Positions 8,135-17,401 of a DNA stretch of 64,000 nucleotides are shown piece after piece. This stretch comes from Planctomycetota bacterium (GTDB lineage Bacteria > Planctomycetota > Phycisphaerae > Phycisphaerales > Phycisphaeraceae): NCBI GenBank assembly GCA_016350165.1, contig CP066225.1, forward strand, positions 2,666,001 to 2,730,000, written 5' to 3'. The translations under genes and the position numbers were made by a program. The notes under the pieces are model-generated. The model did not search any database. It was given only the letters and a program-made list of their open reading frames with translations, and was not told where the DNA came from. Numbering within the stretch: the first letter of the stretch is position 1; each line of letters begins with the position of its first letter.

Positions 8135-8737
8135 TTATGCTTTGCGTTTGCGGTGGGTTAGGAGGGGAAGGGTTGTGAGTGAGAGGAGTGCGAGTGAGGT
8201 TGGTTCGGGGACGGCGGTGAAGGTTGTCCATACATGACTTGTGTGGGCACTGGTGGTTCTGCTGCCGCCTAGTTGCATCATGTTGTCGAGGTTGAGGTCT
8301 AGTGCGGCTTGATCCAAGAGAAGGAAAACAGAGGTGTCGTCAATTGGATGAGCGGTGGGGATGACGAAACCGTCGGTGACTTGCTCGTCGTGGGTCATGA
8401 GGAAGTCGCCGAGTGCGGATTGTATTTGGTTGTATGCGGAGATTGCGTGGGATTCGTTGTAGAAGAAGGCGGGGGCAGTGCCGGTGATGCCGTCGGAGAA
8501 GTCGTTGTCGTTGTTGGGGTCCCAGATGTTGATGAATTTGTTTGTGAAGGAGGTTGATTGAGGGTGGAAGTTTGCGGTGTATGTGATGCCATCAACTTCG
8601 ATGCCTTGAATTGCAACGGCGACGTTTGGGTGGTCAGCGGCGTTGGAGTGCAGGATGACGAGTGGGGCTGCGTGGGCTGTTGCGGTGATTGCGATGAATG
8701 TGAGAGCACAAGAGAAAATTGATTTATAGATATTCAT
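8135..8737 (-). CDS. PEP-CTERM secreted protein, array member 5
   Basis: A 200-residue paralogue with signal peptide MNIYKSIFSCALTFIAITAT followed by AHA. It has the DGITG subtype signature (INIWDPNNDNDFSDGITG then TAPAFF) and the motif ILHSNAADHPNVAVAIQG near the mature N-terminus. The tail is AVPEPTS, a helix and HRKRKA. Its 3' end and downstream hairpin are almost identical to those of member 6, so the pair arose by recent tandem duplication. Confidence 0.83.
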   Translation of the reverse strand: MNIYKSIFSCALTFIAITATAHAAPLVILHSNAADHPNVAVAIQGIEVDGITYTANFHPQSTSFTNKFINIWDPNNDNDFSDGITGTAPAFFYNESHAISAYNQIQSALGDFLMTHDEQVTDGFVIPTAHPIDDTSVFLLLDQAALDLNLDNMMQLGGSRTTSAHTSHVWTTFTAVPEPTSLALLSLTTLPLLTHRKRKA

Positions 8738-8784
8738 GTTAGTGTCTCTAATGGGTAGGAGTGTGTTGGTGATTGTTTATGAAT

Positions 8785-8820
8785 AAAGGAAGAAACTCCT
8801 GAATAGGTTCAGGAGCTTCT
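8785..8820 (-). terminator. Terminator after array member 6, copy B of the duplicated unit
   Basis: Stem AGCTCCTGA/TCAGGAGTT with a 6-base loop, followed on the minus strand by TCTTCCTTTATT. The flanks match those of the hairpin at 8083-8114. Confidence 0.65.
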
Positions 8821-8840
8821 ATTCAAGGGGTAGTTGTTTT

Positions 8841-9458
8841 TTATGCTTTGCGTTTGCGGCGGGTTAGGAGTGGGAGGGTTGTGAGTGAGAGGAGTGCGAG
8901 TGAGGTTGGTTCTGGGATTGGGGTGAAGGTTGTCCATGGGAAGAAATATGGCTGGATTTGGGTTTTGCTGATGCTCTGTTGAATCATGATGTCTGTAGGA
9001 AGTAAAGCGAATGCATGATCTCTGAGAAAGTTGATGCGGCTGTTGTCTGTGGGATGTTTGAGGGGGATGGAGAAGCCGTCGAAAGGATTTGCGGTTGTTG
9101 TTGTGTAAGTTGAGCCTAGCGCGGCTGCGATTTGGTTGAATGCGGCGATAGCGCCGGTTTCGTTTTCAAAGAAGACGGGTGGGAGGCCTGTGATGCCGTC
9201 GGAGAAGTTGCCGTCGCCATTGGGGTCCCAGATTTCGTTGAAAGTGAAAGATGTTGTCGCGGATGAGGTATGGAAGGTTGCGTTGTAGGTGATGCCGTCG
9301 ACGAGGATGCCGTCGATGAGGATGCCCTGGACGCCGATGGCGACGGTTGGGTGGTTGACGGTGTCGGGGTGCAGGATGGGTATGGGTGCAGCGTATGTGG
9401 CTGTCGTGAGTGTTAATGCGGCGAAGGAAAATAAAAATGCGAGCTTAAATCTGTTCAT
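8841..9458 (-). CDS. PEP-CTERM secreted protein, array member 6
   Basis: A 205-residue paralogue with signal peptide MNRFKLAFLFSFAALTLTTA and GGGAGAAAGATT before the ATG. It has FNEIWDPNGDGNFSDGITG followed by LPPVFF. A 15-bp in-frame tandem duplication at about 9296-9325 gives GILIDGILVDGI, absent from the other members, so this copy differs in length near residue 45. The tail is IPEPTS, a hydrophobic helix and RRKRKA. Confidence 0.83.
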   Translation of the reverse strand: MNRFKLAFLFSFAALTLTTATYAAPIPILHPDTVNHPTVAIGVQGILIDGILVDGITYNATFHTSSATTSFTFNEIWDPNGDGNFSDGITGLPPVFFENETGAIAAFNQIAAALGSTYTTTTANPFDGFSIPLKHPTDNSRINFLRDHAFALLPTDIMIQQSISKTQIQPYFFPWTTFTPIPEPTSLALLSLTTLPLLTRRKRKA

Positions 9459-9500
9459 AATCTTTCTCCCGAAGATGTTTTGATTCTGGTTGGGTTCTAA

Positions 9501-10097
9501 TCAGGCGATATGTTTGCGTCGGATTTTTCGGGAAAAGAGGGGGAGGGTTGTGAGGGTGAGTAGTGCGAGTGAGGTTGGTTCGGGGATTGGGGTGAAGATG
9601 ACCCATGCAAAGAAGGGGTGTACGGAAGCATTTTTGTTCAGGGGGCTGGTTGTCACCAGTGCATCGATGCCGGGGTTTGTGTTTGTATCACCGAAGGCAA
9701 GTAGTTGGTTTGAGTTGTTCGTGTTGATGAATGGAACGAGGAACAGGTCGGAATTGTTGGATTCATCGAGGATCACGAATGTGTCGCTGAGGGTGTTGAA
9801 GATCACAGTGGCGGCGTCGGATGCGTTTGTGTTGCTGGTCCAAAATGTTGGTGGGGCACCAGTTGTTGAGTCTGAGAAATCGCCGTCGGCGTTTGGATCC
9901 CAGATATCGTTGAAGCTGCCGCCTGAGACGAAGGAAGCGGTGTAGGTGATGCCGGCGACATTGATATCGGTGAAGCCGAGGACGGTGTTGGGGTGGTTAA
10001 TGCTGTCGGGGTGTGGGATGACGATTGCTGCGTGTGATGTGGTGGTGAAAATGAATGCAGCAAATGCGCATGACAATATGTGCTTGTTGATGTTCAT
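9501..10097 (-). CDS. PEP-CTERM secreted protein, array member 7 (first in transcription order)
   Basis: The 198-residue form starts at 10097, where GAGGGAGAAAGAT precedes ATG; the upstream extension has no signal. The signal peptide is MNINKHILSCAFAAFIFTTT followed by SHA. The signature FNDIWDPNADGDFSDSTTG then APPTFW is of the subtype of members 1-3. The tail is IPEPTS, a helix, then SRKIRRKHIA. Being nearest the 10.1-10.5 kb divergent region, it probably lies next to the main promoter of the array. Confidence 0.83.
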   Translation of the reverse strand: MNINKHILSCAFAAFIFTTTSHAAIVIPHPDSINHPNTVLGFTDINVAGITYTASFVSGGSFNDIWDPNADGDFSDSTTGAPPTFWTSNTNASDAATVIFNTLSDTFVILDESNNSDLFLVPFINTNNSNQLLAFGDTNTNPGIDALVTTSPLNKNASVHPFFAWVIFTPIPEPTSLALLTLTTLPLFSRKIRRKHIA

Positions 10098-10511
10098 ATC
10101 TTTCTCCCTCTGAACATGTTTATATAGATTGTCGTGCTGGGTCACAGGCGAAGTAGATATGACACAGGCACAGTGGTGAGCGCATACGAATACACGCAAG
10201 AGTCGCAATATATGCGAAAGAAGGCATAATTAAATAGGTATTAGTACTGATGTGGGGCTAGATATGTGTGTTTTGGCGGTGTGGAAAGGGGTTCGGTCGG
10301 CAGATTTTGTGCAAGTTGAGTGGGTGAGGGGAGTTATAAATTGGGTTGTGGGTTGGGTGGATTGGGAGTCGATGGAGGTGAGATTGTTGGCGGGTTAGCG
10401 TGTCTGGATGCAAGAGAGGCAGGATTAGGGGATTAAATTCTAAATTCCGTGCTGGTGGGTGTACCCCAAGTTGCCCAATTTCAGGTAAACTGCCGAGGTT
10501 GCCAACGACAC
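10098..10511. other. Divergent intergenic region between the PEP-CTERM array and bamA
   Basis: About 410 bp without a recognisable gene. It must hold the promoters for the leftward array and the rightward bamA block. The plus strand is rich in GGG and GGTT runs around 10,255-10,395. No clear operator, terminator or RNA fold was seen. Confidence 0.4.
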
Positions 10512-12896
10512 ATGTGCGGAGAACAACAGTTGAAGGAATTTCGGCTCACGTTAGTAAGACTATTGATTGTGATTGTGGCGTTTCTGTCAGGGATGGCAGA
10601 GCTCACTTATGCGCAGGGATTAGATCTGGAACATCGTCCGGTATCGGAGATTCAGGTCAATGGTTTGAAGTTGGTCCCGAAGCAGTTGATTTTGAATACG
10701 ATTCGTTCTGCGCCGGGAGATCCGTACTCGAAGCAATTGGTGAGTGAGGACATAACACGCATCACGCACTTGGGGCGTTTTTCGTATGTGGATGCGAAGG
10801 TGCAGCCGAATGATGATGGTTCGATCACGCTGATATTTAGTGTGACGGAGGAGCCGTTGTTGGCGGATGTGCAGGTGATTGGTAATAAGGCACTGAGTGA
10901 CCAAGAGTTGTTGATGTTGGTGCAGTTGTTACCGGGCGACCCAGCGGACAGTTTTTTGATTGACCGTGCGCGTCGTCAGATTCTGGCAGCGTATGAGAAC
11001 AAGGGTTATTTCGTTGCGAATGTGACGGTTGACCAAGAGCAGTTGGATGAGTCGGGGATATTGATTTTTAAGGTGAGGGAAGGGCCACATGTTCGGATTC
11101 GTGGATTCCGTTTTGAGGGGAACACGATCTATCCAGATAAGCTGATTAAGACGAAGATCAAGTCGCGTCCCTATTTTCCAATTTTCAGATCGGGTGAATT
11201 GAACCGTTCACAGTTGGAAATTGATGCGACGGCGATACGTGATTTTTACAGGGATGCGGGGTTCTTGGATGCTGAGGTTGGCAGGACGATTGACTTGTCG
11301 CCGAACGAGCAAGATGCGGTTGTTGTGTTTGTGATCAAAGAGGGGCCACAGTATTTGGTGAGGGATGTCGAGATTCAGGGTGTGACGTTGTTTGTGAAGC
11401 GTCAGATATTGAGTTCGATTGATTTGGTACCAGGTGATATTTATACGGATAAGCGTCGAGAGAACTCACAGAAATCTTTGGAAGAAGTTTTCGGTAAGTT
11501 GGGTTATTTGGAGACGGTGATTCGTATCACGCCGTTGTTTAATGACAATACGCCTGACGTTGATGTGCTTGTGAGTGTGAATCAGGGTGTGGCGGCCAAG
11601 GTTGGTAAGGTCATTGTGACGGGTAATGATACGACGCAGAGTAAAGTGATTTTGCGTCAGTTAAGGGGTATGGACCCGGGCAAGCCGTTTGATCGTGGTG
11701 GTGTTGATCTGACGCAGAGAAGACTGGAAGCGTCGCCGCTGTTTAGTGAAGGTAATGTCACGATTCTGGGTGATAAGGAAGATGAAGTTCGTGATGTGCT
11801 GGTTGAGGTGAAAGAAGGGGAGACGGGTTCATTTGGATTTGGTGCGGGTATTTCATCGAACAATGGTGTGCTTGGTCAGATCAATTTAACGCAGCGAAAC
11901 TTTGATTTGATGGACTTCCCGGATTCGCCGGGCGAGTTTTTGTCAGGTCGCGCGTTTAAAGGTGCTGGTCAGTACTTTGCGTTGAATGTTCAGCCTGGTA
12001 ATGAAACGAGTGAGTATTCGGTTACGTTCAGAGAGCCTTACTTCTTTGAGACGGACTATTTCTTTGATTCGTTCTTCCGCTTCTTTGATCGTGAACGTGA
12101 AGACTGGAACGAGCAGAGACTTGGTGGCACGATTGGTATTGGTCAGCGGTTTGGCGATGTGTGGTCGGGTCAGGTAACTGGTCGTGCAGAGCAGGTTTTG
12201 ATTTCGGAAATTTCAGCTGATGCACCTGTTGATGTGTTTGAAGTTAAAGGTCAGAACTTTATTGATTCGTTGGGCTTTGTGTTGACCCGTAGTACAACGG
12301 ACTCTTACATTTTGCCATCGAAAGGTTCGAGCTTTAACCTGACGTTTGATGGCTTTGGCGCGTTGGGCGGTAACTTTGAGTTCCAGCGTGTGAGAGCACG
12401 TTACTCGACGTACTGGACATTGGATGAAGACTTCCTGGGTCGTAAGTCGATCCTGAGCTTCCGTACTGATATTGGTAATATTTTTGGTGGGAGCAATCCT
12501 GCACCGACGTTTGAACGGTTCTATGCAGGTGGCTTTAGAAGCTTCCGTGGTTTCCGTTATCGTGGTGTTGGTCCTCGTGGTCGTAGGCGTCCGCAAGATG
12601 GTGGTGAGCTTACGGAAGATCCGGTGGGCGGTAACTTCATCTGGTTGGTTGGCGCACAGTATCAGGTGCCGATCTGGGACCGATTCCTGTCGGGCGTTGT
12701 GTTTACGGACCAAGGTACGGTGCAGAGTCAGGCAGGTGTTGATGAATGGCGTGTGTCAGTTGGTGCGGGTATTCGGTTTAGCGTGCCGTTCCTGTCACAG
12801 GCGCCGTTTGCGGTGGACTTTGGTATTCCACTGGCGAAGCAGCCGGGCGACCAAACGCAGTTGGTTGCGTTCGATATCGCGATTCCGCTGCAGTAA
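10512..12896 (+). CDS. bamA: Outer membrane protein assembly factor BamA
   Basis: BamA (Omp85) folds beta-barrel proteins into the outer membrane. From the ATG at 10512 it is 794 residues: a signal peptide (LVRLLIVIVAFLSGMAELTY, then AQG), about five POTRA repeats over residues 40-400, and a 16-strand barrel to the end. The lid-loop motif SFRGF, with its essential arginine near residue 679, is intact. An upstream GTG at 10449 is in frame but would put 21 polar residues before the signal peptide, so the later start is preferred although its binding site is weak. It heads the bamA-skp-lpxD-lpxC/fabZ-lpxA block, evidence for a true LPS-type outer membrane. Confidence 0.95.
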   Translation: MCGEQQLKEFRLTLVRLLIVIVAFLSGMAELTYAQGLDLEHRPVSEIQVNGLKLVPKQLILNTIRSAPGDPYSKQLVSEDITRITHLGRFSYVDAKVQPNDDGSITLIFSVTEEPLLADVQVIGNKALSDQELLMLVQLLPGDPADSFLIDRARRQILAAYENKGYFVANVTVDQEQLDESGILIFKVREGPHVRIRGFRFEGNTIYPDKLIKTKIKSRPYFPIFRSGELNRSQLEIDATAIRDFYRDAGFLDAEVGRTIDLSPNEQDAVVVFVIKEGPQYLVRDVEIQGVTLFVKRQILSSIDLVPGDIYTDKRRENSQKSLEEVFGKLGYLETVIRITPLFNDNTPDVDVLVSVNQGVAAKVGKVIVTGNDTTQSKVILRQLRGMDPGKPFDRGGVDLTQRRLEASPLFSEGNVTILGDKEDEVRDVLVEVKEGETGSFGFGAGISSNNGVLGQINLTQRNFDLMDFPDSPGEFLSGRAFKGAGQYFALNVQPGNETSEYSVTFREPYFFETDYFFDSFFRFFDREREDWNEQRLGGTIGIGQRFGDVWSGQVTGRAEQVLISEISADAPVDVFEVKGQNFIDSLGFVLTRSTTDSYILPSKGSSFNLTFDGFGALGGNFEFQRVRARYSTYWTLDEDFLGRKSILSFRTDIGNIFGGSNPAPTFERFYAGGFRSFRGFRYRGVGPRGRRRPQDGGELTEDPVGGNFIWLVGAQYQVPIWDRFLSGVVFTDQGTVQSQAGVDEWRVSVGAGIRFSVPFLSQAPFAVDFGIPLAKQPGDQTQLVAFDIAIPLQ

Positions 12897-13072
12897 TAAC
12901 GATTATTTAATGAACATGGCGGGGTAGGGGATCGTATGAGTATTGAATGGGGGAGAGGTGTAGTTACAGGTGGTGGGTTGTTGTGAAGGGGAGTGCTTAG
13001 CCGATAAGAATGATTCGGGTAGGCAGGGACCGGCAAGAGAAAACTGACTGAATAAAAAGTTCGGAGAACATC

Positions 13073-13675
13073 ATGACGAAAAGTAAGCTGATCGTATTAA
13101 GCGCAGCCTTTTGTTTGTTATTTGTTGCGTTTGCAGGGGCGGGAGCAGCGAGCCGCATGTTGGCACAGCCTACGGCAGTGGCAACGGTAGACATCATGAA
13201 GGTGATGGAAGGGTTGAAAGCGCGAGTTGCATTGGAAGCAGAAATGAAGGCAGCTCAGGAAGATTTCATTGAGAAGTTCAATGACAAGAAGAAAGAGTTG
13301 CAAGGTCTTCAGGAACAGCTGACGATGGTTGAGGGCACGAGTGCCTATGACGAGACACGTCGTGGTGCTGAGTTGAAGGCATATGAGATGCAGGCTTGGG
13401 ATCAGTTTGAGCGTGCACGTATGCAGCGTGAAGCATTGGTGAACATGGAGCATATGTACCGTAAGATCGCATCGGCAGTTGATCGTGTAGCGACATCAAA
13501 CGGTTATGAGATTGTTCTTGCGAAGGAATCACTGGATACACTTGGCAACTATAAGAATCAGCAGGAACTGCAGGCTCAGATGGTGACCCGCAAGGTGATG
13601 TACTCTGCTGACACGGTTGATTTGACCAAGCAAGTGATTGCGACGATGAACAACGACTTTGACAACGCTCGCTAA
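13073..13675 (+). CDS. OmpH/Skp-like periplasmic chaperone
   Basis: A 200-residue protein with signal peptide (KLIVLSAAFCLLFVAFAGAG) and the OmpH family start VATVDIMKVMEGLKAR. A long charged coiled coil follows (about residues 55-150), then a small C-terminal segment (NGYEIVLAKESLD). Skp trimers hold unfolded outer-membrane proteins in the periplasm and hand them to BamA, which fits its place right after bamA. CGGAGA lies 7 bases before the ATG. It has its own terminator at 13776. Confidence 0.88.
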   Translation: MTKSKLIVLSAAFCLLFVAFAGAGAASRMLAQPTAVATVDIMKVMEGLKARVALEAEMKAAQEDFIEKFNDKKKELQGLQEQLTMVEGTSAYDETRRGAELKAYEMQAWDQFERARMQREALVNMEHMYRKIASAVDRVATSNGYEIVLAKESLDTLGNYKNQQELQAQMVTRKVMYSADTVDLTKQVIATMNNDFDNAR

Positions 13676-13775
13676 ATCATTGGATGCCTTGAGCTGGGAA
13701 GCTGGCTTTTGGGACTGAAAATGAGGTTTTAAGGTCTTCGTGTTGTCGAAGAATGCAAAACGTACTAATCTTTAT

Positions 13776-13804
13776 GCCCACGAAGTGATTCGTGGGCTTT
13801 TTTT
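13776..13804 (+). terminator. Terminator after the OmpH/Skp gene
   Basis: Stem GCCCACGA/TCGTGGGC with loop AGTGAT followed by seven T. Confidence 0.92.
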
Positions 13805-13879
13805 ATGGACTAATCATATTGGTGCGACTTAGGATACATTTGTAACGATCGAGAAAGATCGCTAAGAAAGGAGGGGGAC

Positions 13880-14935
13880 GTGAGTTATGCACCTGAATTG
13901 ATAGAGGATTGGAAGTTGGCCTTAACGATAAAAGAGATTGCTGCCCTGGTTGAAGGGGAGCTTGTTGGTGAAGAAGCTCTTGTGATTGATTCACTTGAGG
14001 AGATGGAGCTTGCTGAGGCCGGTCAGATGACGTTCATCGGTAGCGGTGAATATGCATCGAAGTGGCCTGAGTCGAGAGCGAGTGCAGCTTTGGTTAATAA
14101 AGGGCTGGATGCCGAAGCGGGTGAGGGGAAGGCATTGATCTTTGTAGATAATGCTGACTTGGCGATGGGTAAGGTGTTGGCTGAATATGCACCGAAACCA
14201 GTTGAAGTTGCGAAGGGCGTACATGCGACAGCAGTGATCGAGCCGAGCGCGAAGATCGGAGAAGGTGTTGCGATTGGCGCGTTGTGTTATGTGGGTGCAA
14301 ATGCGGTGATTGGTGATGGTGTGGTGCTGCATGCAAGAGTGACGGTGCTGGATGAGGCGGTGGTTGGTAATGACAGTGAGATTTGGACTGGCGTGGCGAT
14401 ACGTGAGCGGTGTACGGTTGGTCAGCGTTGCATTATTCATGCGAATGCGGTGATCGGTGGTGACGGATTTGGTTATCGTTTAGGTCAGGGTGAGCGCGGA
14501 CCTGAGCTTGTGAAGATACCTCAGATTGGGATTGTTGAGATTCATGACGATTGTGAAATCGGCTGCAGCACGACAATTGACCGAGCGAAGTTCAGCAAGA
14601 CAGTGATTGGTGCGGGAACGAAGATCGATAACTTAGTGCAGATCGGTCATAATGTTCGTATCGGCCAAATGTGTGCGATTTCCGGTGCTTGTGCGATAGC
14701 GGGAACTGTTGACATTGGTAACGGTGTGACGATGGGAGGTATGTGTGCTATTAAAGATCACATCGAGATTGGCGATGGTGTGAAGCTTGGAGGTGGGTCG
14801 CAAGTGATCGGAAATGTACCTGCGGGTTCGGTGTGGGCGGGGTCGCCTGCACGTGATTACAGACTCGCGGTGAAAGAGTACACCATGATTCGCAAGTTAC
14901 CGGACCTGTACAAACGGGTGCGAAAATTAATTTAA
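13880..14935 (+). CDS. lpxD: UDP-3-O-acylglucosamine N-acyltransferase
   Basis: LpxD adds the second acyl chain in lipid A synthesis. The 351-residue protein has the N-terminal uridine-binding domain (DSLEEMELAEAGQMTFI near residue 37) and a left-handed parallel beta-helix of hexapeptide repeats (residues 105-320). The catalytic histidine sits in QIGHNVRIG at residue 257. Translation starts at GTG 13880, fixed by a perfect AAGGAGG 4-9 bases upstream. It lies in lipid A gene order with lpxC-fabZ and lpxA. Confidence 0.95.
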   Translation: MSYAPELIEDWKLALTIKEIAALVEGELVGEEALVIDSLEEMELAEAGQMTFIGSGEYASKWPESRASAALVNKGLDAEAGEGKALIFVDNADLAMGKVLAEYAPKPVEVAKGVHATAVIEPSAKIGEGVAIGALCYVGANAVIGDGVVLHARVTVLDEAVVGNDSEIWTGVAIRERCTVGQRCIIHANAVIGGDGFGYRLGQGERGPELVKIPQIGIVEIHDDCEIGCSTTIDRAKFSKTVIGAGTKIDNLVQIGHNVRIGQMCAISGACAIAGTVDIGNGVTMGGMCAIKDHIEIGDGVKLGGGSQVIGNVPAGSVWAGSPARDYRLAVKEYTMIRKLPDLYKRVRKLI

Positions 14936-15095
14936 ATAGAGTGTATCACGGTAGTTACGTGATTTTTTGTGTTCCACAAATGGTTCACAAATGTTAATAG
15001 GGTATGAAGAGAGCCCTTATAGACGCTAAAATCAGCTTCGAAGCCGATTTGCGGCTATTAAGAGATACGCAAACGACAGCGAGAATCAAGGCAAC

Positions 15096-16406
15096 GTGAA
15101 AGCCCAACAGACAATCGAGAAGGAAGTCACGCTAGAAGGTTACGGCCTATTTGGCGGGCAGCCTGTGAAGATGACGTTCAAGCCAGCGCCTGCGAATCAT
15201 GGGATCGTATTTGTGCGCACAGACTTGGGTGGCGCGGAAATACCTGCGCTAGTCAGTCAGGTGGTCAAACGTCCGAGGCGAACGGCGTTGAAAGCTGGCG
15301 ACGCGACGATTGAGGTGACAGAGCACTGTTTGAGTGCGATGGCGGCTGCGGGGGTTGATAACTTGCGTATCGAGGTTGATGCGGTTGAGTTACCTGCGAT
15401 GGATGGGTCGGCGTTGCCGTTCTATGAAGCGTTGCAGGAAGCGGGTGTTGTGGAGTTGGATGCACCGCGGAAGATGTTGAAGGTGTATGAGCCGATTGTG
15501 GTGAGGCAGGGTGACGCGACGATTGCAGCGCTGCCTGCGGGTGAAGGTGAAACGCATTTTACGTACCAGTTGGACTACACAAATGTGCCAGTGATTGGTT
15601 CCCAGATATCGACGTTTGAGTTGCATGGAGAGGATTACGGATCTCTGATTGCACCAGCGAGAACGTTTGTATTGGAGCATGAGGCGCAGGCGATGCGTAG
15701 TCAGGGTATTGGATCGCACTTGTCGGAAGATGAAGTGCTGGTGATTGGTAATGACGGGCCGTTGGGGACGAATGAGTTTCGTTTCGAAGATGAGCCGGTG
15801 CGTCATAAGATGCTGGATTTGATAGGAGATTTGTTTTTAACAGGTGCTCAAGTTGAAGGACGGATTGTAGCGCATAAGTCAGGCCATGCGTTGAATCAGT
15901 TGATGGCTAAGCGTTTGTTAGAACAGTATAGATCGAATCAGTACAGGCAGATTGCGTTGAAGAATACGGCGATGGATATTCGTCAGATCAATCGCATGTT
16001 GCCGCATCGTTATCCGATGCTGCTGGTAGACCGGATATTGGAAATCGACTCAGATCGTCGTGTCATAGGAGTGAAGAATGTGACGATCAATGAGCCGTTT
16101 TTCCAGGGGCATTTTCCTGGGACGCCGATGATGCCGGGCGTGTTGATCGTAGAAGCGTTGGCTCAGTTATCGGGGGTGTTGGTTGGCCAATCGCTTGAGC
16201 ATGCTGGTAAGTTGGCAGTGTTGTTGTCACTGGATCGAGTGAAGATCCGCAGGCCTGTGACGCCGGGGGATCAGTTAATTCTTGAAGCAGAAGCGGTGAA
16301 GATCAGAGCGCGAGTAGCGCATATGAGATGCCGTGCGTATGTTGATGAGGATTTGGCTGCGGAGGCGGAACTGAAATTCATGTTGGTCGACGACGACCAG
16401 GATTAA
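15096..16406 (+). CDS. lpxC/fabZ: Bifunctional LpxC-FabZ: UDP-3-O-acyl-N-acetylglucosamine deacetylase / 3-hydroxyacyl-ACP dehydratase
   Basis: The 436-residue fusion joins two consecutive lipid steps. LpxC (residues 1 to about 285) keeps its zinc and catalytic set: E76 and H77 in EVTEHCL, H237 and D241 in RHKMLDLIGDL, and H264 in SGHALN. FabZ (about 295-436) keeps H304 in MLPHRYPMLLVDR and E353 in GVLIVEALAQ. The usual LpxC GLHxG motif near the N-terminus reads GLFGG, so a common histidine is phenylalanine. Such fusions are known in Bacteroidetes and in some planctomycetes. The start is GTG at 15096 with AAGG upstream; no ATG fits. Confidence 0.94.
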   Translation: MKAQQTIEKEVTLEGYGLFGGQPVKMTFKPAPANHGIVFVRTDLGGAEIPALVSQVVKRPRRTALKAGDATIEVTEHCLSAMAAAGVDNLRIEVDAVELPAMDGSALPFYEALQEAGVVELDAPRKMLKVYEPIVVRQGDATIAALPAGEGETHFTYQLDYTNVPVIGSQISTFELHGEDYGSLIAPARTFVLEHEAQAMRSQGIGSHLSEDEVLVIGNDGPLGTNEFRFEDEPVRHKMLDLIGDLFLTGAQVEGRIVAHKSGHALNQLMAKRLLEQYRSNQYRQIALKNTAMDIRQINRMLPHRYPMLLVDRILEIDSDRRVIGVKNVTINEPFFQGHFPGTPMMPGVLIVEALAQLSGVLVGQSLEHAGKLAVLLSLDRVKIRRPVTPGDQLILEAEAVKIRARVAHMRCRAYVDEDLAAEAELKFMLVDDDQD

Positions 16407-16467
16407 GAGGGTTAGAGCTAAAGTGTCGATAGTAGATTGTCACAAACAGGTAGGCTCTAGAATTATT

Positions 16468-17313
16468 ATGCCGAACATACATCCGACAAGTATTGTAGAG
16501 AAGGGTGCGGAGATAGCTGAGGACGTAGAGATCGGTCCGTTTTGTCATATAAGTGGCAAGACGACGATTGGTTCTGGTACGAAGCTGTTGAGCCATGTGA
16601 GTGTTCAGAATAGGACAACGATTGGTGAGAACAACATCATCTTTCCAAATGCTGTGTTGGGTGCGGTGCCACAGGATTTGAAGTACAAGGGTGAGGATGC
16701 GGAGCTGGTTATCGGTGATAACAATCAGATCCGTGAGCATGTGACGATGCATATCGGAACAGCGAATGATCGTGGGTTGACGCGAGTAGGTGATCACAAT
16801 CTGCTGATGGTTGGAACGCATATTGGACATGACTGCATGTTGGGTGATCACATTGTGATTGCGAATGCGGTACAGATGGCGGGTCATGTGAGGGTTGAGG
16901 ATAATGCAGCGATTGGTGGTGCGGCTGCGATTCATCACTTCGTGAACATTGGCAAGTATGCGTATGTTGGCGGGATGAGCAGGATTGTTGCGGATGTGCC
17001 TCCGTTTATGTTGATCGAAGGAAATCCTGCAAGAGTTCGCAAGGTGAACTCGGTCTTGCTGAAACGTCATGGGTTGGAAGATGGTGATATTGAGCCTTTG
17101 AAGATTGCGTGTCGTATGCTGTTTTTGAAGAGCGAAGGTAATGGTGGGGTTGGTCGAACGAACGAGCACTTGAAGGTGCTTGAGGAGCGGTATGAGGGGC
17201 ATCAATGGATTGATGCGTTGCTGACAGCGGTGAAAGCGTCGATGAATGGCATTCATGGTCGTTCACGTGAGGCGCGGCGTCGCGACAATCCGTTTAAGAA
17301 TCCAGTGAAATAA
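16468..17313 (+). CDS. lpxA: Acyl-ACP--UDP-N-acetylglucosamine O-acyltransferase
   Basis: LpxA performs the first acylation of lipid A. The 281-residue protein starts MPNIHPTSIVEKGAEI, matching the family start, so ATG 16468 is chosen over an upstream GTG at 16423. Hexapeptide repeats fill residues 1-190, and the catalytic region THIGHDC holds H118 and H121, equivalent to the E. coli H122/H125 pair. A helical C-terminal domain follows; the extreme C-terminus is basic (RSREARRRD). It closes the lpxD-lpxC/fabZ-lpxA run. Confidence 0.94.
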   Translation: MPNIHPTSIVEKGAEIAEDVEIGPFCHISGKTTIGSGTKLLSHVSVQNRTTIGENNIIFPNAVLGAVPQDLKYKGEDAELVIGDNNQIREHVTMHIGTANDRGLTRVGDHNLLMVGTHIGHDCMLGDHIVIANAVQMAGHVRVEDNAAIGGAAAIHHFVNIGKYAYVGGMSRIVADVPPFMLIEGNPARVRKVNSVLLKRHGLEDGDIEPLKIACRMLFLKSEGNGGVGRTNEHLKVLEERYEGHQWIDALLTAVKASMNGIHGRSREARRRDNPFKNPVK

Positions 17314-17401
17314 GAAAGAACAGATTTGTCGGTCTGGGCGTATATAGAACGTAAGATTGGCTATCTGTACAGGCTTGTTTAAGAGCGAATGAGGAGCGAT
17401 C

